Assembly (NCBI GenBank): GCA_963668585.1 | Contig: OY764869.1 | Span: 930,001-994,000 of the forward strand | DNA: 64,000 bases | Direction of reading: 5' to 3' | DNA from: Bin87 sp963668585 | GTDB lineage: Bacteria > Chloroflexota > Dehalococcoidia > Lucifugimonadales > UBA3495 | Shown here: one piece after another, positions 39,326 through 48,216 of the stretch | Numbering within the stretch: the stretch's first letter is position 1 | Layout: every line of letters starts with the position of its first letter | The notes under the pieces: generated by a model | Told to the model about the DNA's origin: nothing | The model's database searches: none | Seen by the model: only the letters and a program-made list of their open reading frames with translations | Position numbers and translations under genes: made by a program

Positions 39326-40879
39326 TCAGCCGCCCGTTTTGATGAACTCCGAGACGCGCTCGCTGATCATGATGGTGGTGGCGTTGGTGTTGGCGCGGAT
39401 GACGTCGGGCATCACGGAGGCGTCGGCGACGCGGAGGCCATCGATTCCATGGACCTGTCCGTGCTGGTTGACGACGGCCATGGGGTCGCTGTCGGGGCCC
39501 ATCTTGCAGGTGCCGGCGATGTGGTGCTGGGTGTAGGCGTTGCGCAGGATCCAGGCGTCCAGCGCGTCGTCGCTGACCAGGTCGGCGTCGGTGGGATTGA
39601 GACGCTCGACGATGAAGTCCCTGAACGGGGAGTTTTCGGCGATTTCCAGGGCCTTGCGGACGGCCTGGCGCATGCGCTGGCGGTCGTAGGGGTCGCTGAA
39701 AAGCTGGTAGTCGAGGTCGGGCTGGACGGCGGGGTCGGTGGACTGGAGGGAGAGGCGGCCGGCGCCCAGGGCGTTCTGGAGGCCGACGCTGAGTCCGAAG
39801 TGGAATCCCTCGCCGTCGTAGGACACGCTGGCCGGCCGGTGTTCGCTGGTCATCAGGGTGGGCGTGATCTGGAAGTCGGATTTGGTGGGAGAGTCGTCGG
39901 CGCTCCAGCGGAGGCCGACCTGGATGTTGGGCGCGAAGGTGTCGGGTTCCTCGCCGTCGCCGCGGAACAGGATGTAGGCGGCGGGATGGTCGCGGAAGTT
40001 GCTGCCGACGCCGGGCAGTTCGTGGTTGACGGGGATGCCCATCTCGCGCAGGTGGTCGGCGGGGCCGATGCCGGAGAGCAGCAGGATCTGCGCGGAGCCG
40101 ATGGTGCCGCTGCACAGTACGATCTCGTTGCCCTCGACGGTGAAGATCTCGCCGCCGCTCTCGACCTCGACGCCGATGGCCTTACTGCCATCGAGCACGA
40201 CGCGGCGGGCGTGGATGTTGCCGCGCACGGTGAGGTTGAGGCGATGGCGGGCGGTGCTGAGGAAGGTGAGCGACGTGCTCATGCGCACGCCGTCGATGTT
40301 GTTCATGGGGCGCGGCGAGATGCCGGTGTAGCAGTCGGGGGCGTTCTGGTCGGGATGCTCGGGGATGCCGAGAGCGACGCAGGCGTCGTAGAAGGCGGTG
40401 TTGAAGGGCAGCCAGTCCTCGCGCTTAGGCCGGCGCACGGGCAGCGGGCCGTCGGAGCCGTGGAAGTCGTCGCCGCCGTAGTCCCAGTCGTTTTCAAGCT
40501 TGCGGAAGAAGGGCAGGCAGTCGGTGAATTTCCACTGGTCGTTGCCCCACTCGGCCCAGAGGTCGTAGTCCTCGGGGATGCCGCGGAAGACGACCTGGCC
40601 GTTGATGGACGACGAGCCGCCCATGGCCTTGCCGCGCGGTATGACCATGGGCTCGTCCTGCGCGGGGTTGGCGCGGCCGCGCAGGTCCCAGCTATGCGGG
40701 CCGTAGGCGGAGAGCCAGGTGTTGTTGCCCTGCTTGAGGTCCTGGGGCAGATGCTCGAAGTCGGGATAGTCGGGGCCGGCCTCAAGGAGGATGACGGTCT
40801 TGTCGGTCTGCTCGGAGAGACGGGTGGCCATGACACAGCCGGCGGAACCGCCGCCAACCACAATGTAGTCGTACTTCAT
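39326..40879 (-). CDS. GMC-family FAD-dependent oxidoreductase (choline dehydrogenase-like)
   Basis: 517 residues from ATG 40879. FAD Rossmann: YDYIVVGGGSAGCVMATRLS, then GKAMGGSSSINGQVVFRG. The catalytic region is near NAYTQHHIAGTCKMGPDSD, and a final GMC block reads GLRVADASVMPDVIRANTNA. It oxidises an alcohol (choline, PEG-like or aromatic). No electron acceptor gene lies beside it. It is monocistronic, with a long 5' gap to the 41169 gene. Confidence 0.92.
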   Translation of the reverse strand: MKYDYIVVGGGSAGCVMATRLSEQTDKTVILLEAGPDYPDFEHLPQDLKQGNNTWLSAYGPHSWDLRGRANPAQDEPMVIPRGKAMGGSSSINGQVVFRGIPEDYDLWAEWGNDQWKFTDCLPFFRKLENDWDYGGDDFHGSDGPLPVRRPKREDWLPFNTAFYDACVALGIPEHPDQNAPDCYTGISPRPMNNIDGVRMSTSLTFLSTARHRLNLTVRGNIHARRVVLDGSKAIGVEVESGGEIFTVEGNEIVLCSGTIGSAQILLLSGIGPADHLREMGIPVNHELPGVGSNFRDHPAAYILFRGDGEEPDTFAPNIQVGLRWSADDSPTKSDFQITPTLMTSEHRPASVSYDGEGFHFGLSVGLQNALGAGRLSLQSTDPAVQPDLDYQLFSDPYDRQRMRQAVRKALEIAENSPFRDFIVERLNPTDADLVSDDALDAWILRNAYTQHHIAGTCKMGPDSDPMAVVNQHGQVHGIDGLRVADASVMPDVIRANTNATTIMISERVSEFIKTGG

Positions 40880-41168
40880 AACGTGGAGACGCTCCTGTAG
40901 GGATGGTTTGGCGGGGATTTTAGCATGGGGTGCATCAGGATTGAGAGACCTGCGACGGTTGAGCAGACGCGCTCCGGACGCCGACCGCATGGGCAGACGC
41001 GCACCAAAATCTACCTGTTCGCTGTATCCGGAGATCGAATACCTTTCAGAAACGCATTATAATTGCATCATCAATCCATATGGAGATAAATGGGGAATAT
41101 AGTGATGATTGCGGGTTGGAAGACCCCGTGAATGCGCGTCAGGTGGTGCGTTGAAGGCAAGGCGTCAT

Positions 41169-41945
41169 ATGCTGCCGTTCCCAGGATCCGGCTCATATCG
41201 GGCCGCCATCTCGATCCTGGCCGGGTTGGTTCTGGCTGGATTCCTGGTGTCCTGTGTTGGCGAGAGCGCTCTGGCTACCGATCCAAACCTCAGGGAACCG
41301 ACTGTACCCCATGTGCATTTGGAAGCGCCTGAAAGCCGTTGGGATCGGGCGCGAAACGCAGCCATCATCGGGCAGGCGGTGGCAACGATCATCGCTATTG
41401 GCTTGGGCGGCGCGTTCGCTTGGCGGCGAGGCTATCTATTCCGCACGGGTCAGCCTTACGTGACCATCTCTCACGAGATTACCCATCGGCAGGTTAGCCT
41501 TGAGTACGTTCATCTGGAGCTAACAGCCACGTTGCATAATCCGTCACGGGTCAAGGTTGAGTTCCGCAATTCGCTGTTTATCGTGCAGCAGTTGGCGCCG
41601 GCAGATGACGACTATATTAGTTACTTGTACCGCCGAGCGTACAACCGACTCCCAAGGATTTATCGGCCGCTAGATTGGGAATACCTGATGGAACGTCCTC
41701 GTCTCTGGAACAAGGACGAACTCGTAGTGGAACCCGGTGCATCTGCGGCTGTCACTTTCGAGCACGTGCTTTCGAGAGAAAATCGTTCTATATCAATCAC
41801 CACGCATTTCTATAATTCGAAAGTGAAGGGAATAATGCTTGCAAGCGTGAATCCCCGCATCGCAAAGAACCGAAAGCGGTTTGGAATGTGGGAAGTATCC
41901 GGTACTAAAGGTTGGAATCGCACCACCACCTACGATATACTCTGA
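41169..41945 (+). CDS. Membrane-anchored hypothetical protein, lipoprotein-like N-terminus
   Basis: 258 residues from ATG 41169. The N-terminus has a hydrophobic stretch ending LAGFLVSC, a lipobox-like cysteine. A second transmembrane segment, AAIIGQAVATIIAIGLGGAF, is followed by a cytoplasmic or periplasmic beta-rich domain (YVTISHEITHRQVSLEYVHL; SRVKVEFRNSLFIVQQL; SISITTHFYNSKVKG). I do not recognise the family. The base composition is lower in GC than its neighbours. Confidence 0.55.
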   Translation: MLPFPGSGSYRAAISILAGLVLAGFLVSCVGESALATDPNLREPTVPHVHLEAPESRWDRARNAAIIGQAVATIIAIGLGGAFAWRRGYLFRTGQPYVTISHEITHRQVSLEYVHLELTATLHNPSRVKVEFRNSLFIVQQLAPADDDYISYLYRRAYNRLPRIYRPLDWEYLMERPRLWNKDELVVEPGASAAVTFEHVLSRENRSISITTHFYNSKVKGIMLASVNPRIAKNRKRFGMWEVSGTKGWNRTTTYDIL

Positions 41946-41972
41946 GCCATAGGCTTTGGACGGTCAACGTCA

Positions 41973-42152
41973 ATGTTCCTTTTTTTCTTCTTCAAACCAA
42001 ATAGCGCCAAAGAGCCGCGTGGCGCGCAGGAACCCAAAGCGCAACCGGTGCCGGACTTTGGTGGCAGGCCGCCGGGCTACAAGCTCCTGACCAAGGAAAT
42101 TCTGGATAAACGTTTGGCGCGCGAAAAAGCGTCGGGCCAGTCAGAAGAGTAA
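41973..42152 (+). CDS. Small protein, 59 residues, unknown
   Basis: It starts 27 bases after the stop of the 41169 gene. The N-terminus MFLFFFFKPNSAKEP is very phenylalanine-rich (a short membrane or hydrophobic head). A proline-rich middle and the tail YKLLTKEILDKRLAREKA follow. It is a plausible coding frame because of position and the charged tail, but no homology is recognised. Confidence 0.4.
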   Translation: MFLFFFFKPNSAKEPRGAQEPKAQPVPDFGGRPPGYKLLTKEILDKRLAREKASGQSEE

Positions 42153-42307
42153 GCGACCCTGGGATGCGCCGCCCGCCACATACCTGCCCGTTATTGGAAG
42201 GGCAGCCCGCTTGGGTGTATTGCTGGTCCCCGTGGGCGTGATCTCAGCTGGACGATATAGCCGACCTGCCGGAAGCGGATAGCGATACAATTTTAGGATC
42301 ACCTCCC

Positions 42308-42390
42308 GCAGGCGGCGCGGGCGCGGGTGAAGACGGCGTCGAGCATTGGTTGGGTGAGGCGGCCGGTTTGGGTGTTTTGCTGGCTGGGGT
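42308..42390. repeat. 83-bp direct repeat of the UDGb gene 3' end (left copy)
   Basis: It matches 43154-43236 with two mismatches. On the minus strand it encodes SQQNTQTGRLTQPMLDAVFT, the C-terminal region of the uracil-DNA glycosylase. It flanks the Phd/PIN module on its left side; the right copy is the live gene end. Confidence 0.9.
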
Positions 42391-42424
42391 AGGGGTGTAC
42401 ACTTCGGTTATGGAGGTGGCGGGT

Positions 42425-42709
42425 ATGACGATGCATAAACCCAGGCGGGTGTGGTCGGTTGCCGATGCTCAGGCAAATCTTGAGGAAGTGCTGCGGCTTT
42501 CCGAAACGGAAGGACCTCAGTATATTGATGCCGGGAAGACCTTCGCCGTGGCTCCAGTGGCGGGTGAGGATGGGGAAGACCGGGATGAACCTGAGATGAC
42601 GCTGGGGCAATGGCTGGTAGAGAATGCGCCGCGCGGCACGAATCTTGTCATCCCAGACGACGAGTATTCCGACGACGAAATCCCTTGGACTGAAGAATCA
42701 GACGAATGA
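42425..42709 (+). CDS. Phd/YefM-type antitoxin
   Basis: 94 residues from ATG 42425 (GGAGGTGGCGGG upstream); the frame continues to 42350 across the repeat and is not used. PRRVWSVADAQANLEEVLRL is Phd-like, and the C-terminus is strongly acidic (DDEYSDDEIPWTEES). The stop overlaps the PIN gene start by four bases. Confidence 0.75.
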   Translation: MTMHKPRRVWSVADAQANLEEVLRLSETEGPQYIDAGKTFAVAPVAGEDGEDRDEPEMTLGQWLVENAPRGTNLVIPDDEYSDDEIPWTEESDE

Positions 42710-43128
42710 CAGACTACGCACTGGACACGAACGTAGTATCCGAGCCGACCAAAGACATCCAAAACCCGCGTGTCATCTCTTTTTTGCGTGAACAAACTGC
42801 CTCGCTTGGGATTCCCTCAGTCGTGGTGCATGAGTTGGAGTACGGCATCCAGTTGTTGCCGCAAGGACGACGCCGCAATCGTCTGCGCGCGATGGTCGAG
42901 GGCATCGTTTCATCATTTAGTAACCGCATACTGCCCCTGGAGCGCAGCGGGTCGGAATGGGCCGCGATATACCGGGCGCAAGCACGCCGAGACGGTCGTT
43001 TGCTTCGTCTGAGCGACGCGCTGATCGCTGGCATTGCCAAGGCGAACGATCTGTCGGTTGTAACCAGAAACGTGCGGGATTTCGACGGATTGGATATCGA
43101 AATCGTCAATCCCTGGGATACAGCGTAG
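42706..43128 (+). CDS. PIN-domain toxin (FitB/VapC-like)
   Basis: 140 residues. The PIN acidic residues are in YALDTNVVSEPTKD (D), VVVHELEYGIQLL (E), LSDALIAGIAKANDLSVVTR (D) and NVRDFDGL. The frame ends VNPWDTA. It is a probable Mg-dependent RNase, coupled to the antitoxin (ATGA). It stops 17 bases before the converging UDGb stop. Confidence 0.85.
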   Translation: MTDYALDTNVVSEPTKDIQNPRVISFLREQTASLGIPSVVVHELEYGIQLLPQGRRRNRLRAMVEGIVSSFSNRILPLERSGSEWAAIYRAQARRDGRLLRLSDALIAGIAKANDLSVVTRNVRDFDGLDIEIVNPWDTA

Positions 43129-43144
43129 AGTCCCCATTTCTGTA

Positions 43145-43834
43145 TCAAACGTTGCAGGCGGCGCGGGCGCGGGTGAAGACGGCGTCGAGCATTGGTTGGG
43201 TCAGGCGGCCGGTTTGGGTGTTCTGCTGGCTGGGGTGGTAGCTGGCGATCAGGATGGGGCCGCCGTCGGGCAACTCGGTGGCTACGTTGTGTCCGAAGGG
43301 CGGTTTGCGATCCGGCGGGGTGCGTCCGGCGGCGGCGTAGGCGCGGAGGAAGGCGTCGAAGGCGATGCGGCCGAGGGCGACGACGGCGCGGAGGTCGGTG
43401 AGCAGTTCGATTTCGCGGGTGATGTAGGGACGACAGGCGGTGAGTTCCGCCGGCGTCAGTTTGTTCTGCGGCGGCGCGCAGCGGGCGGCGGCGGTGATCA
43501 GCGCGCCCGTGAGTTCCAGGCCGTCGCCGATCCGGATGGACTCGGGCTGATTGGCGAAGCCGGCGCGATACAGCGCGCCGAACAGCCAGTCGCCGCTGCG
43601 GTCGCCGGTGAACATCCGCCCGGTGCGGTTGCCTCCATGCGCGGCGGGAGCCAGACCGACCACCAGCAGACGCGCGTCGGGGTCGCCGAACGCGGCGAGG
43701 GGACGCCCCCAGTATTCGTCATCGCGGTACATCCGGCGCTTGACACGGGCGGTTTCCTCGCGCCACTCAACGAGGCGGGGGCATCTGCGGCAGTCGATGA
43801 CCTGCTGCTGTACCTCGGCAATGCTATCTGGCAT
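43145..43834 (-). CDS. Type 5 uracil-DNA glycosylase (UDGb)
   Basis: 229 residues. Cysteines suited to the 4Fe-4S cluster: CRRCPRLVEW and AARCAPPQNKL. The catalytic region LLVVGLAPAAHGGNRTGRMF and the end block SYHPSQQNTQTGRLTQ are typical of UDGb. It removes uracil from deaminated DNA. A copy of its last 83 bases lies at 42308. Confidence 0.92.
   Translation of the reverse strand: MPDSIAEVQQQVIDCRRCPRLVEWREETARVKRRMYRDDEYWGRPLAAFGDPDARLLVVGLAPAAHGGNRTGRMFTGDRSGDWLFGALYRAGFANQPESIRIGDGLELTGALITAAARCAPPQNKLTPAELTACRPYITREIELLTDLRAVVALGRIAFDAFLRAYAAAGRTPPDRKPPFGHNVATELPDGGPILIASYHPSQQNTQTGRLTQPMLDAVFTRARAACNV
43154..43236. repeat. 83-bp direct repeat of the UDGb gene 3' end (right copy, live gene)
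   Basis: The 3' end of the intact UDGb gene, with the 42308 copy 846 bases to the left. The two differ at two positions. Confidence 0.9.
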
Positions 43835-43920
43835 TTTGGTTCACATCGACATACAGGATTTGCAGGATATTAGTTGAATCCCATCCCGTTCATCCTGTTC
43901 ATCCCGTTCATCAATGTCAA

Positions 43921-45531
43921 TCAGTGGTTGTGGTCGTGTTCGTGGTCCTGCGTTGGCGCGCCCCAACCGCCGCCGCCGGGAGTGCGGATGCTGAGGATGT
44001 CGCCGGCCTCCACGTCCAGGGTCTCCTTGCCGGCCAGGTGGACCTCCTCGTAGCCGCCCTTGAGCAGCACGTTCTCGCCGTGATGGCCGTGGTGTCCGCC
44101 GTGGTAGCCGGGGGGAGCGTAGCGGCGACGCTCGGACAGCACGGTGACGCGGGCGGGACTCAGGAACTCGACGTCGCGGATGAGGCCGTCGCCTCCCCGG
44201 TGCAGGCCGTCGCCGCCGGACCCGCGGCGCAGGGCGTAGCGGCGCAGGCGCAGCGGGAACGCGAACTCCAAAGCCTCCACCGGCGTGTTCATGGTGTTGG
44301 TCATGTGAGTGTGGATGCCGGAGACGCCGTCCTTGTCGGGGCGGGCGCCCATGCCGCCGCCGATGGTCTCGTAATAGACGTAGGGCTTGTCGCGGGAGAT
44401 GTCGTGGCCGCCGACGATCATGTTGTTCATGGTGCCCTGCGACGACGCGGGAATCTTGTCTGGCATGGCCTGGCTCATGGCGGCCAGCAGCACGTCGGTG
44501 ATGCGCTGGGAGGTTTCCACGTTGCCGCCGGCGACGCCGCGCTGGGGCAGCGGGTCCACGAGGCTGCCGCGTGGGGTGATGATCTCCACCGGCCGCAGGC
44601 ATCCCTGGTTGGCGGGCGCCTCGTCGCCGACGACGCAGCGGACGACGTAGAGGCTGGCAGACACGGTGACGGCGCGCGGCGCGTTGATGCAGCCGGGCCG
44701 GTGGTCGGCGGTGCCGGTGAAGTCGATGGTGAGGCGGTCGCCAGCCACGGTTACGGCGACGCTGATGGCCACCGGTTCGTCGGTCTGGCCGTCGTCGTCC
44801 ATGTAGTCGGTGACGCGGTACGTGCCGTCGGGTATCTCTGTGATGCGCCGGCGGGTGAGCCGCTCGGAGTAGTCCAACAGCGCGTCCATGTGCTCGTGGG
44901 TTTCGGAGAGGCCGTAGCGCTGGGCGATTTCGGAGAGGCGCATGTCGCCGACGCGGATGGATGCGATCTGCGCGGCGAGGTCGCCCTGGCGGTCATCGGG
45001 CGTGCGGGAGTTGCGGCAGATGAGGGCGATGACCTCCTGGTTGATGCGTCCGGCATCGGAGAGCTTGAGCGGCGGGATGATCAGCCCCTCCTGGTAGAGC
45101 TCGGTGGACAGGGGCATGGAGCCGGGAGCCATGCCGCCGACGTCGGAGTGGTGGCCCCGGTTGCTGACGTAGCCGATGAGTTCCTGGCCTGCGTCGGTAT
45201 CGATATAGGCCGGGGCGACGAGGGTGATGTCGGGCAGGTGGGAGCCGCCGAGGTAGGGGTCGTTGAGGATGATGATGTCGCCGGGCGCGAGGCCATCTGG
45301 GAAGGTCTGGAGGGCGGCCTGCACCGAGGCGGGCATCGCGCCCAGGTGGACGGGTTGATGCGCGGCCTGGGCGACCATCTCGGCGGCGGGATTGAAGAGC
45401 GCGCAGGAGAAGTCCTGCCGCTCCTTCATGTTGGTGGAGTAACTGGTGCGCTGGAGGGCCACGCCCATCTCCTCGGAAACGGAGATGAACATGTTCTTGA
45501 AAACTTCGAGGCTGATGGCGTCAACGGGCAT
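43921..45531 (-). CDS. hyuB: Hydantoinase B / oxoprolinase family subunit
   Basis: 536 residues. It begins DAISLEVFKNMFISVSEEMG, then LQRTSYSTNMKERQDFSCAL, ILNDPYLGGSHLPDITLV, VSNRGHHSDVGGMAPGSMP and YYETIGGGMGARPDKDG, the HyuB order. With HyuA it hydrolyses hydantoins or oxoproline-like amides with ATP. HyuA lies at 48521 on the same strand, separated by about 3 kb; normally they are adjacent. It ends with a histidine-rich tail (DHEHDHNH). Confidence 0.93.
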   Translation of the reverse strand: MPVDAISLEVFKNMFISVSEEMGVALQRTSYSTNMKERQDFSCALFNPAAEMVAQAAHQPVHLGAMPASVQAALQTFPDGLAPGDIIILNDPYLGGSHLPDITLVAPAYIDTDAGQELIGYVSNRGHHSDVGGMAPGSMPLSTELYQEGLIIPPLKLSDAGRINQEVIALICRNSRTPDDRQGDLAAQIASIRVGDMRLSEIAQRYGLSETHEHMDALLDYSERLTRRRITEIPDGTYRVTDYMDDDGQTDEPVAISVAVTVAGDRLTIDFTGTADHRPGCINAPRAVTVSASLYVVRCVVGDEAPANQGCLRPVEIITPRGSLVDPLPQRGVAGGNVETSQRITDVLLAAMSQAMPDKIPASSQGTMNNMIVGGHDISRDKPYVYYETIGGGMGARPDKDGVSGIHTHMTNTMNTPVEALEFAFPLRLRRYALRRGSGGDGLHRGGDGLIRDVEFLSPARVTVLSERRRYAPPGYHGGHHGHHGENVLLKGGYEEVHLAGKETLDVEAGDILSIRTPGGGGWGAPTQDHEHDHNH

Positions 45532-45555
45532 GGTGGGTTTGTGTCCTTTGATGGG

Positions 45556-45870
45556 TCAGGAGAGAAAGTGAATTCTTTCCAGGATGACGGTTCGGTCATC
45601 CTCGATTATTGAATAGATGATTTCGATCTGGCTGGTGCGACGCGGGGTGTGTGGGAAGCGGATAGATCTGTAATTCGCAGGCTCGCCGGGAGCCTGTCTG
45701 CCGAGATATGGGGTCTTGGGCAATACGTTGCGTGTGAAGTATTCCACCTGGGCGGGATGCACCATTGGATTGATCCAACCCGCTGTTATTCCTTCCTGCC
45801 AATACGATCGAAAAGCCTCGCTCTCAATGACCCGGTACTCCTCCTCACTTTGACTTGGCTGCATTCGCAA
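45556..45870 (-). CDS. Putative toxin partner of a Panacea antitoxin
   Basis: 104 residues overlapping the upstream Panacea-type gene by 26 bases. The C-terminal part, YRSIRFPHTPRRTSQIEIIY then DDRTVILERIHFL, resembles the last beta strands of RelE/ParE-type proteins. The N-terminus is helical. The pairing with a Panacea antitoxin suggests it is the toxin; the toxin class is uncertain. Confidence 0.6.
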   Translation of the reverse strand: MRMQPSQSEEEYRVIESEAFRSYWQEGITAGWINPMVHPAQVEYFTRNVLPKTPYLGRQAPGEPANYRSIRFPHTPRRTSQIEIIYSIIEDDRTVILERIHFLS

Positions 45871-46399
45871 CCTCTCTGACTGCGCGGATGGAGTTCTGGC
45901 TCAACGGGGGCGCCCAGATGCCGGCGAGTTCGTAGGCCATGGGCTGGCCGTCCTCGGTGGCCAGCCAGGCGGCTTCGTATTGGGAGTAATCTTCAATCGC
46001 GGCAGCGCTGTATTCGGCGAACCGCTCCAGTTGCGCGTCCATTTCTTCGATCTCTTCCGGAGCCAGTATTTCGCGATTTGCGGAGCGGTTGGTGAGCAGG
46101 CCGTAGCGATGGTACCCCTGCGCGTGGCTGTCGCGCAGCACGGATATGGCTCCGGACTGCTCCATTTGCATGCGGGCCTCGTACCAATTTTCCGGATATG
46201 GACCGTGGGGGAAGTGGAGGTACGTGGTGCCCGTGATGGGCTTGCCGAGCAGGATGTAGGCGGCGCAATCGGAAAAATACAGCAGCCTGGTCAGCTTGCT
46301 AACCCCGAAATACGGGTCGTTCTCCGAGCGTTCTCCGAGATAGAGAACCGCCTCGATCAACTTGTCCATATCCTGGATGAAAGTGTTCTGCTCAGCCAT
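45845..46399 (-). CDS. Panacea-domain (DUF4065/SocA-like) antitoxin
   Basis: 184 residues: QDMDKLIEAVLYLGERSEND, GVSKLTRLLYFSDCAAYILL, TGTTYLHFPHGPYPENWYEA, and a helical C-terminus. This is the Panacea/DUF4065 fold, an antitoxin domain that neutralises many unrelated toxins in its neighbourhood. The next gene on the strand (45556) overlaps it by 26 bases and would be the toxin. Confidence 0.85.
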   Translation of the reverse strand: MAEQNTFIQDMDKLIEAVLYLGERSENDPYFGVSKLTRLLYFSDCAAYILLGKPITGTTYLHFPHGPYPENWYEARMQMEQSGAISVLRDSHAQGYHRYGLLTNRSANREILAPEEIEEMDAQLERFAEYSAAAIEDYSQYEAAWLATEDGQPMAYELAGIWAPPLSQNSIRAVREVANAAKSK

Positions 46400-46526
46400 A
46401 TTGGCAACCCCAATATCTGTCGGGTGCGGCGACTGGATCGGCGTGCGCCAATTCTAGGTTACACCCGCCGGTTTGCCAATGCACGAGGCGTTGCGACCCA
46501 CAGCGCCAATGGGCGTTTTGGGATGG

Positions 46527-47339
46527 CTACAACCCTGCCAGCAGATCGGTTGCGCCGGGGGGCGTGGCCAGTTGGTAGTATTCTGTGCCCATGAGGCCGG
46601 CCATGATGTCCTGGGGCAGTTGGAAGAAGGGGCCGTCGTCAGAGATCTGGGTGCGGTGGCATTTCAGGGATGCGATCTTGGTTTCCACCCACGGCGAAAC
46701 GTCCACGGTGGTGGTGACGTCGTTGTCGGGCGTGCCGAGGGAGTCGATGGCGTCCACGGCGAAGGGGGGCTCGATGCCCCGGTCGAGCATCTCCTGCCAC
46801 CAGCGTTGGAACACGCCGCGAGGGAAGCAGACGTAGTAGAGCAGCGGCGTGAAGCCGTCGGGATCCGAGGCGCGCTGCACGGCGGCGGTGGCATGGTCGG
46901 ACATGGTCTTGTGGTCGGGATGGCCGTAGCCGCCGCTGGGGTCGTGGGTCAATACAACGTGCGCCCCAACCTCGGCAATCATGCCGGCCAGCAGGTTGAC
47001 GATGTGATCGTCGTCAGCGTTGCAGTAGGCGTTGGGGTGGTTGTTGTCGTCCCAGCCGTCCATGCCGCTGTCGCGGTAGTCCAGGAACCGCAGGTCGGTG
47101 ATGCCGGTGACGGCCATGGCGTTGCGGAGTTCCTGCTTGCGCACCTGCCAGAGGTTTTCGGGCGTGGCGAGCGATGGGTCGCTGATTTCGCCGATGTCGC
47201 CGTTGGTGGCGCAGACCAGGGTTACGCGTGCGCCGCCGGCGGCGAGTTTCGCCAGGAGTCCACCGGAAGCGAAGCCCTCGTCGTCAGGATGGGCAAAGCA
47301 CGCGAGCACGGAAAGGCGGGAGAGAGTTTGAGAAGTCAT
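46527..47339 (-). CDS. PIG-L/LmbE-family deacetylase
   Basis: 270 residues. The metal site is in LACFAHPDDEGFASGGLLAK (HPDDE). It continues VCATNGDIGEISDPSLATPE, LRFLDYRDSGMDGW, and the second histidine region VVLTHDPSGGYGHPDHKTMS. LmbE-like enzymes remove acetyl groups from N-acetyl sugars or mycothiol/bacillithiol-type precursors. The substrate is unknown. It lies between the Panacea pair and PaREP1-like gene. Confidence 0.9.
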   Translation of the reverse strand: MTSQTLSRLSVLACFAHPDDEGFASGGLLAKLAAGGARVTLVCATNGDIGEISDPSLATPENLWQVRKQELRNAMAVTGITDLRFLDYRDSGMDGWDDNNHPNAYCNADDDHIVNLLAGMIAEVGAHVVLTHDPSGGYGHPDHKTMSDHATAAVQRASDPDGFTPLLYYVCFPRGVFQRWWQEMLDRGIEPPFAVDAIDSLGTPDNDVTTTVDVSPWVETKIASLKCHRTQISDDGPFFQLPQDIMAGLMGTEYYQLATPPGATDLLAGL

Positions 47340-47440
47340 AAATTCAAAAATCCATTTAATTTGAAAACGGTGTCATAGGGCCTTACAGTTTTCGGGTGTC
47401 AATGTTACATTGATGTAGCATTGTTACGCAGGGGAATACC

Positions 47441-47797
47441 ATGACTACAGCCGTTGAATGCCACGCAGAGCGAAGCTGGCATTTTCTGGAATTGGTGGAT
47501 GATGAGGTGGAACGGGGTGAGTTGGAAGAAGCCAGCAACAAGGTGTGGGGCGCGGCTGCTCACGCCATCAAGGCGGTTGCGGAGAGGCGCGGCTGGTCTC
47601 ATGGCGCGCACCGCGACCTGGAGGAGGTGGTAATGCGCCTGGTTGATGACGAGGGCGCTCCGCCAATTCTGTACACGTACTATACATTGGCCAACTGGTT
47701 CCACTCGCGATTTTATGGTGGACCACCTGACGAACGCATGATTCGCCATGGGAAAGAGCAGATGGCCGATTTCATTCGCCTGCTGGAAAGCCTCTAA
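47441..47797 (+). CDS. PaREP1-like small HEPN-type protein, copy 2
   Basis: 118 residues: AERSWHFLELVDDEVERGEL, EEASNKVWGAAAHAIKAVAE, SHGAHRDLEEVVMRL and YTYYTLANWFHSRFYGG. It is related to the 30322 gene by the same EKLYEAVTQA/NKVWGAAAHA helix and R-x-H spacing. Its function is unknown; a toxin or nucleotide-binding role is possible. Confidence 0.6.
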   Translation: MTTAVECHAERSWHFLELVDDEVERGELEEASNKVWGAAAHAIKAVAERRGWSHGAHRDLEEVVMRLVDDEGAPPILYTYYTLANWFHSRFYGGPPDERMIRHGKEQMADFIRLLESL

Positions 47798-47927
47798 CCG
47801 GCGGGTTGCGCCGGCGAGCCACCGAGAGAAAAGCCCTCGTCGTCGGGGTGAGCGGAGTACGCGAGGACAGAGAGGTGGGAGAGGGATGGAAGGGGATGCA
47901 CCAAGCACGGTGACGCACCGGGGTCGG

Positions 47928-48182
47928 TCAGGAAAGATCATTGACTCCGGCCAGTTTTCTGGCATCACATTCAGCCTGGATACCGTGCCAAAATCCGCTG
48001 GATTGCCCGAAAAATTCGCCAAATCGGGCCGACAACTCCGGCGTGATAGCGCGCTCTCCGCGGATGATTTCATCGATCGTGTGCGGAGCGACGCCGATAG
48101 CGTCGGCCAAAGAAATTTGAGAGATGCCCATGGGCTTGAGGTATTCCTCGGCCAGGATCTCGCCGGGTGTGATGGGGTTCAT
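47928..48182 (-). CDS. higA: HigA-type helix-turn-helix antitoxin
   Basis: 84 residues from ATG 48182 (GTG 48191 is the earlier in-frame start). NPITPGEILAEEYLKPMGIS, QISLADAIGVAPHTIDEIIR and GERAITPELSARFGEFFG are the HigA addiction-module layout, with the HTH at residues 22-45. It follows higB by about 34 bases. It represses the operon and neutralises HigB. Confidence 0.88.
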   Translation of the reverse strand: MNPITPGEILAEEYLKPMGISQISLADAIGVAPHTIDEIIRGERAITPELSARFGEFFGQSSGFWHGIQAECDARKLAGVNDLS

Positions 48183-48216
48183 GATGGTCACACGCTATTA
48201 CGCTGGAAAGTTTGTG

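Noticed and set aside
43924..45612. 562-codon frame opposite hyuB
   Set aside because: It is antisense to a well-conserved gene and lacks a ribosome site or family motifs.
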